A stretch of 64,000 nucleotides of DNA from Pseudomonas mendocina (GCA_037482215.1 CP148074.1:4588001-4652000), one strand, 5' to 3'; shown: positions 54,533 to 63,003, counted from the first letter of the stretch. Numbers and translations are program-made. The notes: generated from the sequence alone by a model not told the origin.

Positions 54533-55492
54533 TCAAACATCCAAGCCGCGTTCACGCTCCAGATCGATCAGGCGGGTAGTAGGCCCCCCGTCTTGCAGAC
54601 GCTCCATGACGATCTGAGGCCAGCGGTTGCGGGAGCGGCGCTTGGCGACTTTGTAGGTGAACACCTGCAACCAGTGCATGGGATAAAACAGGATTTCGTA
54701 GCAAAGAATAAAAAAATCCGACGCGCTCAGATAATTGCTGCCGCCATTTTCAGCTTTGCTTTTACGAATTTCATCCAATGTAAATTTGTGCCAGTCAGTC
54801 GGTTTAATTGCCGAGGCTTTCAGCATCTCCTTTACATAGGCATCAGAGTCGCTGCGCTGGCCGTTTTCATCAAACCAAGGGCCATTGTCCATATAAGCGC
54901 GCAACCACTCCCAAAAGCCCTTTTGCATTTGCAAGGTTTTGCCCATTGGCAAGCCCAGTGAGACCAGCAGTGCATTGTCCGGCTCGCCCAAGCGACGCAC
55001 CAATAGTTCTAGGGACGCATTGCGCATACCGCCTGTATGCGGGCCCACCAGCATAAACTCACCAGCAACTGCTTCGGCTCCATCCCACGGTGTGTGGTAC
55101 AGCTCGCCGTTATGGTCGAAATAGACTTCTTGGGTGCGGCGGTTAAATAAAATCGGCAGAGGAAGTGGGCGACGAGTTTCCCAAAAAAATGGAATCAAAA
55201 TTGCTGGTAAACCAACCAGTAATAAGTAATTGAAAGCATCCCACTTATCCACAACAGCCATCCATGGAATTAACAGAGCAAACATGAAGAAAACGGCCTC
55301 TCCTAATATGCCCGTTATCAAACCTATATCTGATTCTCCGTTAGCTCTTAACGATAAATAGTTCTCGGTATGTTCATCCGTGACAAGCATTTCCCACGGT
55401 TTTTCACCGGTTGGTTGATCGGCACGCAATACCGCGCTAGGTGAGCTCCCAAAGCGCGCACGGGCCTGCTGGAGCAGATCACTTACAACCAC
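54533..55492 (-). CDS. DUF6708-like membrane protein, putative immunity to the T6SS effector
   Basis: A 319-residue protein: a soluble N-terminal 55 residues, two membrane segments (LITGILGEAVFFMFALLIPW, YLLLVGLPAILIPFFW), a conserved domain with LFNRRTQEVYFDHNGELYHT and LGEPDNALLVSLGLPM, then a charged C-terminal region. It follows the VasX-like effector with a 10-base overlap. Immunity to pore-forming VasX is given by a membrane protein encoded next to it, so this is the likely immunity protein. DUF6708 is my reading of the middle domain; it could instead be an accessory effector subunit. Confidence 0.65.
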   Translation of the reverse strand: MVVSDLLQQARARFGSSPSAVLRADQPTGEKPWEMLVTDEHTENYLSLRANGESDIGLITGILGEAVFFMFALLIPWMAVVDKWDAFNYLLLVGLPAILIPFFWETRRPLPLPILFNRRTQEVYFDHNGELYHTPWDGAEAVAGEFMLVGPHTGGMRNASLELLVRRLGEPDNALLVSLGLPMGKTLQMQKGFWEWLRAYMDNGPWFDENGQRSDSDAYVKEMLKASAIKPTDWHKFTLDEIRKSKAENGGSNYLSASDFFILCYEILFYPMHWLQVFTYKVAKRRSRNRWPQIVMERLQDGGPTTRLIDLERERGLDV

Positions 55493-55637
55493 ATCACTTC
55501 CTTGATTTCAATCGGTGGCAACGTCAGCCCGTCCATAGGGGAATAAGTGAGTTCCCCCCGAACGCCATCAAATTGTTCACCTTTACTCTCGTGATAAACA
55601 CGGCGATAAACTGCTACGCCGGGCTCTGGGTCAATAC
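54943..55637 (-). repeat. Direct repeat, copy A of the effector-tail/immunity cassette
   Basis: Intact partner of the degenerate repeat at 53651-54345 (offset 1292 bp). It comprises the last 155 bp of the effector gene and the first part of the membrane-protein gene. Confidence 0.85.
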
Positions 55638-58155
55638 GCGTACCAATATGCGCGTCAAAATCTTTACCAGTCCACTCCACCTTTTTCTTTGTTCCGGCCA
55701 GTCCTAAAAAGCTGTCCCAAACCTCGTGGCCTTTGAAGCGGATCATTTCATCGGTCAGCTCACTTTTGCCCGGTAAACGTAGCAGCAGGTAGGTGTTGAC
55801 CCTGTGACCGTGGTAGGGGTTCAGCTCGTTAAGCCGATAGGCCCGAAAGCTGATGGGAAAGATAATTTTATAGAACTCAGTCATCGACTCTGCATGGCTT
55901 TTTGACCAGTCAGCAGGGCGAATGCCAAAACGTGTTTGCTTAACCCAAGTCTCCAATGGCGTGTCCTGTGTATAAAGCCGGGCCAACACACCACCTACGA
56001 TCAGGATAGTCCAGCCAAGGGCGCGAGCTGCTAAATGCGGAGCTACATTGATACCTCGTGCTAATGCAGCGGCATCGCCAGCAATCACGGCGGCTCTAGC
56101 AGCTCGTATTGCACGAAAACTTTTTACATAAATCTGTAAGTTAGCCATAGATGCAAAGGCTAGGCTGGCATTGATTGCCGCCGTGTCTAAATCCCCCTTT
56201 TGGTATGCTTCAAATGTTTCTATTCCATAGATAAGCGCATCAAGACCGCAAGTTACCGCCTGCCCTGCTGATGTTGCAGCACTGATTCCTAAAGCATTAG
56301 CTAATGCAACTTGAGATGAAATCGAGTTCACCCCACTGATTGCAACCGTTTTTTCCCACCTTATCTCATAAGCTTTCTGAGTAAGAGCTGATATTGCTGA
56401 TGCTAAGCCCACAGCTCCCCCAAGAACACTGATTCCTTGTTTAACTGACGGAGAGCTAATTACCTGCACTCCCCCGAGAGCAAAATTCACCCCCGCCACC
56501 AACACCACTAAACACTTCAGAGGCGCACTGTTTAGGCCTTCTTTAACGAGGCTCATCATATCTTTCGTATTTACAACCGAAGGCAACTGCCCCACCAACG
56601 GCGGCAGGTTGCGGGCTGGCATCAGGCGGAAGAAGGGCAATGCCTCTGAAACAGCAACACTGAGTTGAGTCGGTTTGATGTGAGCTGGTGCCGAAGGGCG
56701 TGTCCCCATCAAGTCACTTAGCCACTCGCCCATTTGCCTTGGGCTTGCCATTTCCACCGCCAAACGCTGCTGGCTGCGGGCAAGTGAGGCAGCCATATAA
56801 AGCTGACCAACCGCCTTGGTGGCTTCATTACCACGCTGCAAGCCCAGCCCGGCCACTGGGGCCAACGCTGTGAACAACGCCTCCGGCAACGCTTTGTCTA
56901 CATGCGGAGCCAGCTTCTCGGCCGCCACGTTAGCGGACTGTGCCCAAGCGGAGGCCTGCGCCATTAGTGTTGCACCGTCACTGGCTACGCCATCGGTCAG
57001 GCCAACCAGTGAGGATATCTCGCCGATGCCCATGCGCTTGGCCACGCCCAGCAGCGACCAAAGCAACCAAGGTTTGCCTTTAACGGTTTCAATATTGAGT
57101 TGTTCAGCTATGGCCTTAGCTGCTTGGCTAGTTGATGCAGGGCCAAGACATGCTGCGGCGAAGTGCAGCTCCAACTCTTCCCGAGCAGTAGCCTGAGTAA
57201 TGTCGAAATGACCGCAGGCGGTATCCATTGTGTATGGACCGGTAACGGATTGGGTCTTAAACCAGTCCACCCACAAGCCACTGAGACGGCGGATATCAGT
57301 AGTAAACGCATTCTCTTCGGTGTTTTGTTCCCGCAATGCAGCAGTAAGCTCTGAGTAACGGGTAATGCTGGGAAGCTGCGCTGCAATCTGCTTATCACTG
57401 TCGGCCAGCGACTTAAGCACACCGGCCATGACCCAATCATCGCCACGCACATGTCGACGCTCATTAAACGTCTCCTGCCGCTTGCGCAACAGCAGGGCAA
57501 GGTCCATCAACACGCCCCAGGCATCATCGATCAGGGCATAACCTTGCTGCTCGCAACGCTGCATATCAGCCAACAACTTCTGCCACATGGTGCGGTGCGA
57601 GGTTTCCGGCGCACAGCTCCAGCCATAGGCGTTAGCGTCCATGTAGTCGCCAATCCGCTCATGGATGGAGCTGACAGAGCCGCTGAAAGGAGCAGCGCCG
57701 GGCGTTATTGAACGCATCACCCGCTGCCGCACGGCGGCATTAGCTTTAGCCGATGCAAACTGCGCGTCACTCCATTTTGTGGGTGACCAGACCAACATCG
57801 CCACCTCGCCAGCAGGAACCAGCACGTAGGGCAACTTGCGCCCATCGATCACCTTACCGCCGCGAGATGTTTGGCTAAGCATTGCGTTGCTGACGCTGTA
57901 TTCAACCAGTTTGCTCAGCCCGCTCTGCCATACATAAAGCCAACCATCCCTTAGCAAACGGGCTGTGTAGTTGAGCGAGCGGTGAGCCAACTCTGGCTCG
58001 GTTTCGCCGAGGTCAGGGAAGTTGCCCTCTAGTGCAGGCAGACCATAGGCATTGGTATCAACAGCGGTAGTTGGCCCAATGGCGTAACGCAACGGCAGGA
58101 TGGCACTCAGCAGAGGACAGGCGGCGGGTATGGAGGCTGTGTCTTTAGTGGTCAT
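55483..58155 (-). CDS. VasX-like T6SS effector (BTH_I2691-type), membrane-active
   Basis: An 890-residue protein. The N-terminus (CPLLSAILPLRYAIGP, SLNYTARLLRDGWLYVW) fits the VasX N-terminal domain that docks cargo to VgrG through a DUF4123 adaptor. A helical middle follows. Residues about 540-725 hold several hydrophobic segments (CLVVLVAGVNFALGG, GISVLGGAVGLASAI, LGWTILIVGGVLARLY), as in pore-forming colicin-like effectors. The C-terminal 150 residues (FYKIIFPISFRAYRLNELNP to IEIKEVMWL) are the part duplicated at 54191. ATG 58155 overlaps the adaptor stop (ATGA). Export by the T6SS and killing of neighbours is inferred from family and context. Confidence 0.8.
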   Translation of the reverse strand: MTTKDTASIPAACPLLSAILPLRYAIGPTTAVDTNAYGLPALEGNFPDLGETEPELAHRSLNYTARLLRDGWLYVWQSGLSKLVEYSVSNAMLSQTSRGGKVIDGRKLPYVLVPAGEVAMLVWSPTKWSDAQFASAKANAAVRQRVMRSITPGAAPFSGSVSSIHERIGDYMDANAYGWSCAPETSHRTMWQKLLADMQRCEQQGYALIDDAWGVLMDLALLLRKRQETFNERRHVRGDDWVMAGVLKSLADSDKQIAAQLPSITRYSELTAALREQNTEENAFTTDIRRLSGLWVDWFKTQSVTGPYTMDTACGHFDITQATAREELELHFAAACLGPASTSQAAKAIAEQLNIETVKGKPWLLWSLLGVAKRMGIGEISSLVGLTDGVASDGATLMAQASAWAQSANVAAEKLAPHVDKALPEALFTALAPVAGLGLQRGNEATKAVGQLYMAASLARSQQRLAVEMASPRQMGEWLSDLMGTRPSAPAHIKPTQLSVAVSEALPFFRLMPARNLPPLVGQLPSVVNTKDMMSLVKEGLNSAPLKCLVVLVAGVNFALGGVQVISSPSVKQGISVLGGAVGLASAISALTQKAYEIRWEKTVAISGVNSISSQVALANALGISAATSAGQAVTCGLDALIYGIETFEAYQKGDLDTAAINASLAFASMANLQIYVKSFRAIRAARAAVIAGDAAALARGINVAPHLAARALGWTILIVGGVLARLYTQDTPLETWVKQTRFGIRPADWSKSHAESMTEFYKIIFPISFRAYRLNELNPYHGHRVNTYLLLRLPGKSELTDEMIRFKGHEVWDSFLGLAGTKKKVEWTGKDFDAHIGTRIDPEPGVAVYRRVYHESKGEQFDGVRGELTYSPMDGLTLPPIEIKEVMWL

Positions 58156-58721
58156 GCGTTCACATCCTGTGTTGTATCGTCCTGACTTGCCAACGCCTCT
58201 AGCAGAGGCCAATCCAGCATCAGTTGGGCCGTTAATCCGGTATTTGCGGGCGCGCTGTCTTTGTCTGGGTATTCGTTGCTCCAGGCCTGTACAACACTGG
58301 ATTCGTGCTTCAACCAAACAGCATTGATTTTGTGCCAGAAACCTTCCGGCCACTGCGCCTCTGCCTGCCAAGCGCGGTAAAGCGGGCGAGCATCTCCTAG
58401 ACGCAACCAAAGCTCGCGACGCTCCGGAGTAAAAATACGTAAGCGCCGCTGCAAGATGAACGAAAGCTCTGATGCCTTTGCACCCGATTGCAACCACACG
58501 CCACCTAAAATGCTCTGCCCACTTCGCCACGCCTCGTAAATAGAGCTGCCCACTGGGGCATCAAACAAAATAGGACCTGCATCTGCGATGGGTTCATACG
58601 GCGTGCCTTGCAATAACGGGAGCGGTTGATGATCCGGAAAGTTCTGATACAGCCAGGCGAAGGCGTCCTCATAACGGGCACCATCAATCAGCAACGCACC
58701 TTTTCCGCTGGGAGCACTCAT
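58152..58721 (-). CDS. DUF4123 T6SS effector adaptor
   Basis: A 189-residue DUF4123 protein (LIDGARYEDAFAWLYQNF, GPILFDAPVGSSIYEAW, FTPERRELWLRLGDARPLY). Proteins of this family (Tap/TEC) bind an effector's N-terminal domain and load it on the cognate VgrG. Placement between vgrG and the effector, with four-base overlaps on both sides, is the classical order vgrG-adaptor-effector and indicates coupled translation. Confidence 0.9.
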   Translation of the reverse strand: MSAPSGKGALLIDGARYEDAFAWLYQNFPDHQPLPLLQGTPYEPIADAGPILFDAPVGSSIYEAWRSGQSILGGVWLQSGAKASELSFILQRRLRIFTPERRELWLRLGDARPLYRAWQAEAQWPEGFWHKINAVWLKHESSVVQAWSNEYPDKDSAPANTGLTAQLMLDWPLLEALASQDDTTQDVNA

Positions 58722-60772
58722 ACGCCACCCTCAGCTTTAGCCTTTTTAGCCGCCTCACACACTTCACAGACACCAGACTGGGTGGTGCGGAAAACAAGGT
58801 TCTGTTTTAGCAATGCTTCCAGCGGCATGCCTGCCTTATCCGCATCCGCAGGCTTCACCTTACCCGGCGGTACCGGCGCTGCCCCCGATCCCACACCCGG
58901 CGAACCACCAGAGTTCACTTTAATCACCGGCCCAACCATAGTGATGCCGCTGGCGTCGAGTTTGATAAAGCTGCCGGCGGCTTTGAGGGTGAGTTCGCTA
59001 CCAGCTTCCATAACGACTTTCTGGCCGCTGGAGAGATGAATCTCCTGGCCTGCGTTGATCAGTTGGCTGTCGCCGATTTTGATGTGCTGGTTGTTGCCGA
59101 CGATGAGGTGGTCGTTGGCTTTGATTTCGCTTTTGCGATCCGCGTGGGTGGTGCGGTGTTCTTCAGCTTTGAATTCGCTGTAGCTGTTGGCTTCGACGGT
59201 GTCGTGGCGTTCGTTGCCGATGCGGATTTTTTGGTCGTGCTCGATGTTTTCATCCCAGTCGCGCTGGGCGTGGATATAGATTTGTTCGGCACCCTTTTTG
59301 TCTTCGATGCGAAGTTCGTTGTAGCCGCCACCGCCCGGTGAGCTGAGGGTTTTGAACACGCTGCGGGTTTTGTTGGCAGGCAGGTCGTAGGGCACTTCAT
59401 GGGCGGCGTGGTGCAGGCAGCCGGTGATCAGTGGCTGGTCGGGGTCGCCTTCGAGGAAGGTGACAAGCACTTCCATGCCGATGCGTGGGATGGCGATTGC
59501 ACCGTAGCGATCCCCCGCCCAAGCGGAGGAGACGCGCAGCCAGCAGCTGGTTTTGTCGTTGGCTTGTCCTTCGCGGTCCCAGTGGAATTGCACTTTGACC
59601 CGGCCATATTTGTCGCAGTGAATTTCTTCGCCTTGCGGGCCGGTGACGACGGCGCTTTGGCTGCCGAGGATGCGCGGTTTCGGGTGTTCCAAGGTCGGGC
59701 GGAACGGTACGGCCCACGGCGTGGCGTAGAAGCGGTTGCGGTAACCCTGCTGGAAGCCATCAGCGCTTTTCACATCGCTGGGTGTGGCTTCTTCCAGCAC
59801 TTGTGGCTGTTTGCCTTCGTGGTGGATTTCAGTCAGCAGCCAGAGGTCGTTCCACGCGTCACGCGGGTGCTCTGCCAACGGCAGGTAGTGGCCGCTAATC
59901 AGGGTCGTTTGGTCACTCTCACCAGTGGCCAGCTCGTAGTCGTGGCGGTGGCGTTCAAGGGCGCGTTGACTGAGGTGTTTGCCTCGTTCACGCTCAATAA
60001 AACGGCCGGGGTAGTCGTAGTCTTCCAGGTCTGGTTTAGCGTCACCTTTCACGGCGGCTTCGAGCTGGAAGGTTGGTTTTTCAAAGTCGTAATCGCGGCG
60101 GGTCACCCGGCTGGTGCGGGTTTCCATTCGCACGCCAAAACGCTTGATGACGGGCTCGTCAGCGACCAAGCCAGTGTCTTGCTGGTAGGCGGTTGCAGGC
60201 AGCTGGCTGAACACGCTCTGGTCGTCACCAAACACCAGTTTGTGGCCGTCGCTGCTGTGTTCGAAGTGGTAGTGAATGCCTTCTTCTTCACACAGGCGCT
60301 GGATGAAGTGCAGGTCGCTTTCGTCGTACTGCACGCAGTACTCACGCTCGGGGTAAATCGAGCTGAGGATAAATTGGTAGGCGTCGCTCTGGATGCCGTG
60401 CTCTTCGAGGATCTGACTGATGATTTTTTCAACCGTCAGGAACTGGTAGATGCGTTGGTTATGGCGGTGCGCCAGGTAACTGAGCTGCGGACGCAGGGTC
60501 AGTTTGTAGCGGGTCAGGCGTTTGCCGGACTCACCTTGGGCGATGCGGTAGATCAGCCCGTGAATGCCATTACCGTTCTGGCTGAGTTGGAGGAAGGCGC
60601 GCTGATGCAGCAGGCTTTCCAAATCGAGGTCGGGACGTTCGCTGACCAGCTCCAAGTCAAACTCGTACGGTTTGCTGATGGCTTCACGCCCGGTAAAGGC
60701 CAGCACTTGTAGGTCGTGCCGAACGCCTTCGATGGTGAGGCTGAAGTGAGTCTGGTTGGCAGGGGCGAACAT
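58718..60772 (-). CDS. vgrG: T6SS spike protein VgrG
   Basis: A 684-residue VgrG. The gp27-like part starts MFAPANQTHFSLTIEGVRHD; the gp5-like OB region has KYGRVKVQFHWDREG and SSAWAGDRYGAIAIPRIGME; a beta-helix of short repeats follows, and a DUF2345-type end with a Gly/Pro-rich linker and a terminal Cys-containing tail (GVCEVCEAAKKAKAEGGV). The tail may be the adaptor docking site. ATG 60772 has AGGAA upstream; the frame extends 20 codons more without family likeness. Core T6SS genes are not in the window, so this is an auxiliary cluster. Confidence 0.95.
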   Translation of the reverse strand: MFAPANQTHFSLTIEGVRHDLQVLAFTGREAISKPYEFDLELVSERPDLDLESLLHQRAFLQLSQNGNGIHGLIYRIAQGESGKRLTRYKLTLRPQLSYLAHRHNQRIYQFLTVEKIISQILEEHGIQSDAYQFILSSIYPEREYCVQYDESDLHFIQRLCEEEGIHYHFEHSSDGHKLVFGDDQSVFSQLPATAYQQDTGLVADEPVIKRFGVRMETRTSRVTRRDYDFEKPTFQLEAAVKGDAKPDLEDYDYPGRFIERERGKHLSQRALERHRHDYELATGESDQTTLISGHYLPLAEHPRDAWNDLWLLTEIHHEGKQPQVLEEATPSDVKSADGFQQGYRNRFYATPWAVPFRPTLEHPKPRILGSQSAVVTGPQGEEIHCDKYGRVKVQFHWDREGQANDKTSCWLRVSSAWAGDRYGAIAIPRIGMEVLVTFLEGDPDQPLITGCLHHAAHEVPYDLPANKTRSVFKTLSSPGGGGYNELRIEDKKGAEQIYIHAQRDWDENIEHDQKIRIGNERHDTVEANSYSEFKAEEHRTTHADRKSEIKANDHLIVGNNQHIKIGDSQLINAGQEIHLSSGQKVVMEAGSELTLKAAGSFIKLDASGITMVGPVIKVNSGGSPGVGSGAAPVPPGKVKPADADKAGMPLEALLKQNLVFRTTQSGVCEVCEAAKKAKAEGGV

Positions 60773-60832
60773 ACGTGTTCCTCGCAATTCATTCCATGAA
60801 TCAGCCGACCTCAAGGCAGGCTTAAAGCACAA

Positions 60833-60853
60833 CGACCAGGGCTAGCCTGGTCG
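60833..60853 (-). terminator. Hairpin between hcp and vgrG (partial terminator)
   Basis: CGACCAGG-N5-CCTGGTCG followed leftward by TTGTGCTTT. The T-run is broken, so partial termination or mRNA end protection is likely. It would let hcp, needed in many copies, be made in excess over vgrG. Confidence 0.5.
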
Positions 60854-60877
60854 ATGTGAGTCTCAATCTCGCAGCAA

Positions 60878-61396
60878 TTAAGCGGAGATTGGAGTACGCC
60901 AGTCGTCAGAACCGGAAGTACCGGATACTTCGTGGGTCCAGACGATTTTGCGGTAGGTGAAGTACACGTCTTCCAGGTGAGTGAAGTGCGACATGTTCGG
61001 GTCTTGGCAGTTCGGCATGCGCGACTGCACGTCAACGATCACGGCATCTTCCAGCTCGATGGTGAAGTAGTGCTCTTGAGTACCGGTGGAGGAAGTGCGG
61101 TACCACTCCAGACGGCACTTGTTCAGACGCTCACCGGAGGTCAGGGCGTTGAAGATCAGCGGGGAGGACTTGTCGAATACTTTGGTGATCATCAGCGGCT
61201 TGTGTACGCGCTGGCCAGTCGGCTGGCCGGACTGCGGATCACGCGGGATGATAACTTGGTGGTTGAATGCTTGAACCAGAATCTGGTCCTCATGACCTTC
61301 CTGGAAAATGTTGCCGACGGAATCTTCGGTGAAGGTGCCTGCGGTGATCAGACCTTGTTTGGTGCCTTCGAGGGACAGATACGCTGGTGTTGGCAT
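60878..61396 (-). CDS. hcp: T6SS tube protein Hcp
   Basis: A 172-residue Hcp (PAYLSLEGTKQGLITAGTFT, VQAFNHQVIIPRDPQSGQPT, GQRVHKPLMITKVFDKSSPL), the hexamer-forming tube subunit, of the Hcp2-like length class. GGAGAG precedes the ATG. It is first in the leftward hcp-vgrG-adaptor-effector-immunity unit and is driven by a sigma-54-type promoter at 61458-61473, with dyad sites further upstream. Confidence 0.95.
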   Translation of the reverse strand: MPTPAYLSLEGTKQGLITAGTFTEDSVGNIFQEGHEDQILVQAFNHQVIIPRDPQSGQPTGQRVHKPLMITKVFDKSSPLIFNALTSGERLNKCRLEWYRTSSTGTQEHYFTIELEDAVIVDVQSRMPNCQDPNMSHFTHLEDVYFTYRKIVWTHEVSGTSGSDDWRTPISA

Positions 61397-61457
61397 GAGA
61401 GCTCTCCATTGCCTGAATTAAATTCGTAGGATCGGGATTGATCCTGACCAAATGGTT

Positions 61458-61473
61458 AGCCAGTTCCGTGCCA
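61458..61473 (-). promoter_or_regulatory. Sigma-54 promoter of hcp
   Basis: Read leftward: TGGCACG-GAAC-TGGCT. The -24 element is a perfect consensus and the -12 GC is at the exact spacing, with one mismatch (TGGC for TTGC). The predicted start near 61447 gives a leader of about 50 bases before the hcp ATG. A weak IHF-like TATCAA-TCGG-ATA lies at 61494-61506, between promoter and the dyads. Confidence 0.75.
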
Positions 61474-61558
61474 AAACGTATAAATACCTTAAATATCAAT
61501 CGGATATGAGATTTATCCATCATCAACTGATCAGAAAACAACCAATAAATACATGCAA

Positions 61559-61683
61559 CTGCGCAACTTCTTGCGCAGTGCTGTGCAAGAAGTTGCGCAG
61601 TCGTCTAAAGATCATTATTCACAGTTACTTACACCACCTATTAACAGACTTATCCACAGATCACTGTGCAAAAAGTTGCGCAG
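61559..61683. promoter_or_regulatory. Three 20-bp dyads CTGYGCAA-N4-TTGCGCAG (putative enhancer sites)
   Basis: Copies at 61559-61578 (spacer CTTC), 61581-61600 (GAAG) and 61664-61683 (AAAG). Each is a near-perfect dyad, and the first two together form a large 16-bp-arm inverted repeat. They lie 86 bp from the hcp sigma-54 promoter and 81 bp from a second, rightward sigma-54 promoter, the range used by bacterial enhancer-binding proteins. The activator is not encoded in the window. Consensus DnaA-box words TTATTCACA (61615) and TTATCCACA (61650) lie between copies two and three. Confidence 0.65.
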
Positions 61684-61763
61684 CTTGACATTTCGCGCCA
61701 CGCGGTGCATTCCTTCCTGCTCGTCCAGCATTCACACGTAGAAAACGCCTATTTTCTTAGCTC

Positions 61764-61779
61764 TGGCACGCAATTAGCT
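61764..61779 (+). promoter_or_regulatory. Second, divergent sigma-54 promoter
   Basis: TGGCACG-CAAT-TAGCT: perfect -24 element and correctly spaced -12 GC with one mismatch (TAGC for TTGC). It points right, toward the unannotated stretch 61790-62092 and the LOG gene. It is the mirror partner of the hcp promoter about the central dyads. Confidence 0.65.
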
Positions 61780-61831
61780 CATTGTGGGCCTCGATAACCT
61801 TAGTGGAAGCAAGCTCTAAATCTCGCCTTGT

Positions 61832-61984
61832 ATGTACCTAATAGACGATCAAGCACTCGCTAACGGGCTGTTTTTCAGTGTCTTCCAAAAAAGTTATCCA
61901 CAAATTGCTGAGCTAACGAATAATCTGCCCCCGCCCCTGCTACCGTTAAAGCTGTTCGCTCCTGCGCAAGGAGGCGCACGTTAA
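61832..61984 (+). CDS. Candidate 50-residue ORF behind the divergent sigma-54 promoter
   Basis: An ATG frame of 50 codons (MYLIDDQALANGLFFSVFQK ... LLPLKLFAPAQGGAR) begins about 45 bases after the predicted sigma-54 start. There is no good ribosome binding site, and the frame covers a stem CTCCT-N5-AGGAG near its end. It may be chance; the transcript could equally be a small RNA or just the leader of the LOG gene. Listed because nothing else explains the promoter. Confidence 0.25.
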   Translation: MYLIDDQALANGLFFSVFQKSYPQIAELTNNLPPPLLPLKLFAPAQGGAR

Positions 61985-62092
61985 AAACGTCACTCGCAGC
62001 ATCCAAGATCAACGGTCTCCTGCCTGTCACTGGCACCTGCTACATTCACCGGTCTGCTCGCTTTTTGGCAGATGAATTCAGGAGGAATACCT

Positions 62093-62671
62093 ATGCGTCT
62101 GTGTGTCTTTTGCGGTTCCAACCCCGGCAACGATCCAGTTTATCTGGAGGGTGCCAAACGACTGGGCCGGGCTCTGGCAGAAGAAGAAATCGGACTGGTT
62201 TACGGCGGCGCCTCGGTCGGCCTGATGGGGGCAGTCGCGGATGCGGCGCTGGAGGCTGGTGGTGAGGTGATCGGCGTCATTCCGCGCTCGCTATGGGAAA
62301 AGGAAGTCGGCCATACCGGCCTCAACGATTTGCGTGTGGTCGATTCCATGCACCAGCGCAAGGCCCTTATGGCTGAGCTTTCGGACGGTTTTATCGCCAT
62401 GCCGGGCGGCGTCGGTACGCTGGAGGAGCTATTCGAAGTCTGGACCTGGGCGCAATTGGGCCACCACCGCAAACCCTGCTCGCTGCTCAACATCAACGGC
62501 TACTACGATCAGCTTGGCCTGTTCCTTAATCACATGGTCAACGAAGCCTTCGTCAAGCCAGAGCACCGCACCATGCTGATCGTGGAAAAGCGCATCGACT
62601 CTCTAATCGAAGCTATCCGTGCTTACCAGCCGCCGCAGGTCAGCAAGTGGATCACGGCGACTGAGCGTTAA
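62093..62671 (+). CDS. LOG-family protein (cytokinin-riboside phosphoribohydrolase type)
   Basis: A 192-residue Rossmann-fold protein: [34 protein letters not shown], and the hallmark [19 protein letters not shown] enzymes cleave the N-glycosidic bond of nucleoside 5'-monophosphates such as AMP or cytokinin nucleotides. AGGAGG lies seven bases before ATG 62093; an ATG at 62072 is less likely. It stands alone between the T6SS control region and the DAHP synthase leader. Confidence 0.9.
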   Translation: MRLCVFCGSNPGNDPVYLEGAKRLGRALAEEEIGLVYGGASVGLMGAVADAALEAGGEVIGVIPRSLWEKEVGHTGLNDLRVVDSMHQRKALMAELSDGFIAMPGGVGTLEELFEVWTWAQLGHHRKPCSLLNINGYYDQLGLFLNHMVNEAFVKPEHRTMLIVEKRIDSLIEAIRAYQPPQVSKWITATER

Positions 62672-62780
62672 TAACAGATCCACAGTGCCGATGCGCCTAA
62701 CGTCATTGGCCTGTCATCAACTTCGGGTTGAATCAACGCGCCTGAAGGAGTAACTTCGGGCCTATTCAACGGAGATTTCC

Positions 62781-62915
62781 ATGTCGTCGTCCACACTGTC
62801 CCTGTCGCTTGCCTGCCTCGATGCGCCCAGCATCGCGCTGTCGGCTGCCCGCACGGACGTGTCTGCGACCGGTTATTTCTTTTATGGGTATTGGTTTAGC
62901 CACAAGCGCGCCTGA
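62781..62915 (+). CDS. Aromatic leader peptide 1
   Basis: A 44-residue frame with GGAGA before its ATG. Its end carries the run YFFYGYWF (62872-62898), seven aromatic residues in eight, six codons before the stop is near. A strong terminator follows 50 bases after the stop, then DAHP synthase. This is the classical layout of ribosome-mediated attenuation: shortage of charged Tyr, Phe or Trp tRNA stalls the ribosome in the run and lets transcription continue. A CGACCGG segment just before the run can pair with the 5' arm of the terminator. Confidence 0.8.
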   Translation: MSSSTLSLSLACLDAPSIALSAARTDVSATGYFFYGYWFSHKRA

Positions 62916-62964
62916 TACCCCACAGGCGCCCTGGCAAAAAGGGTCGCCACCAGACAGTTTCTCG

Positions 62965-63003
62965 AAACCCCCGGTCGGCCACCCGACCGGGGGTTTGTTT
63001 TTT
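62965..63003 (+). terminator. Attenuator terminator of the DAHP synthase leader
   Basis: A perfect 14-bp stem AAACCCCCGGTCGG-CCAC-CCGACCGGGGGTTT (two arms 62965-62978 and 62983-62996), then GTTTTTT. It lies between leader peptide 1 and leader peptide 2. Confidence 0.9.

Noticed and set aside
59399..60712. Rightward open frame of 437 codons antisense to vgrG, strongly hydrophobic
   Set aside because: Val/Phe-rich composition is the shadow of Lys/Asp/Glu/His codons of vgrG; no start signal and no family likeness.
61559..61683. LexA (SOS) boxes because of CTG...CAG ends
   Set aside because: LexA needs CTG-N10-CAG; here the distance is N14 and the core is GCAA-N4-TTGC.
61559..61902. Replication origin of an integrated plasmid (iteron-like repeats plus DnaA boxes)
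   Set aside because: The three 20-bp repeats are dyads, not directional iterons, there is no rep gene nearby, and the flanking sigma-54 promoters give a better explanation.
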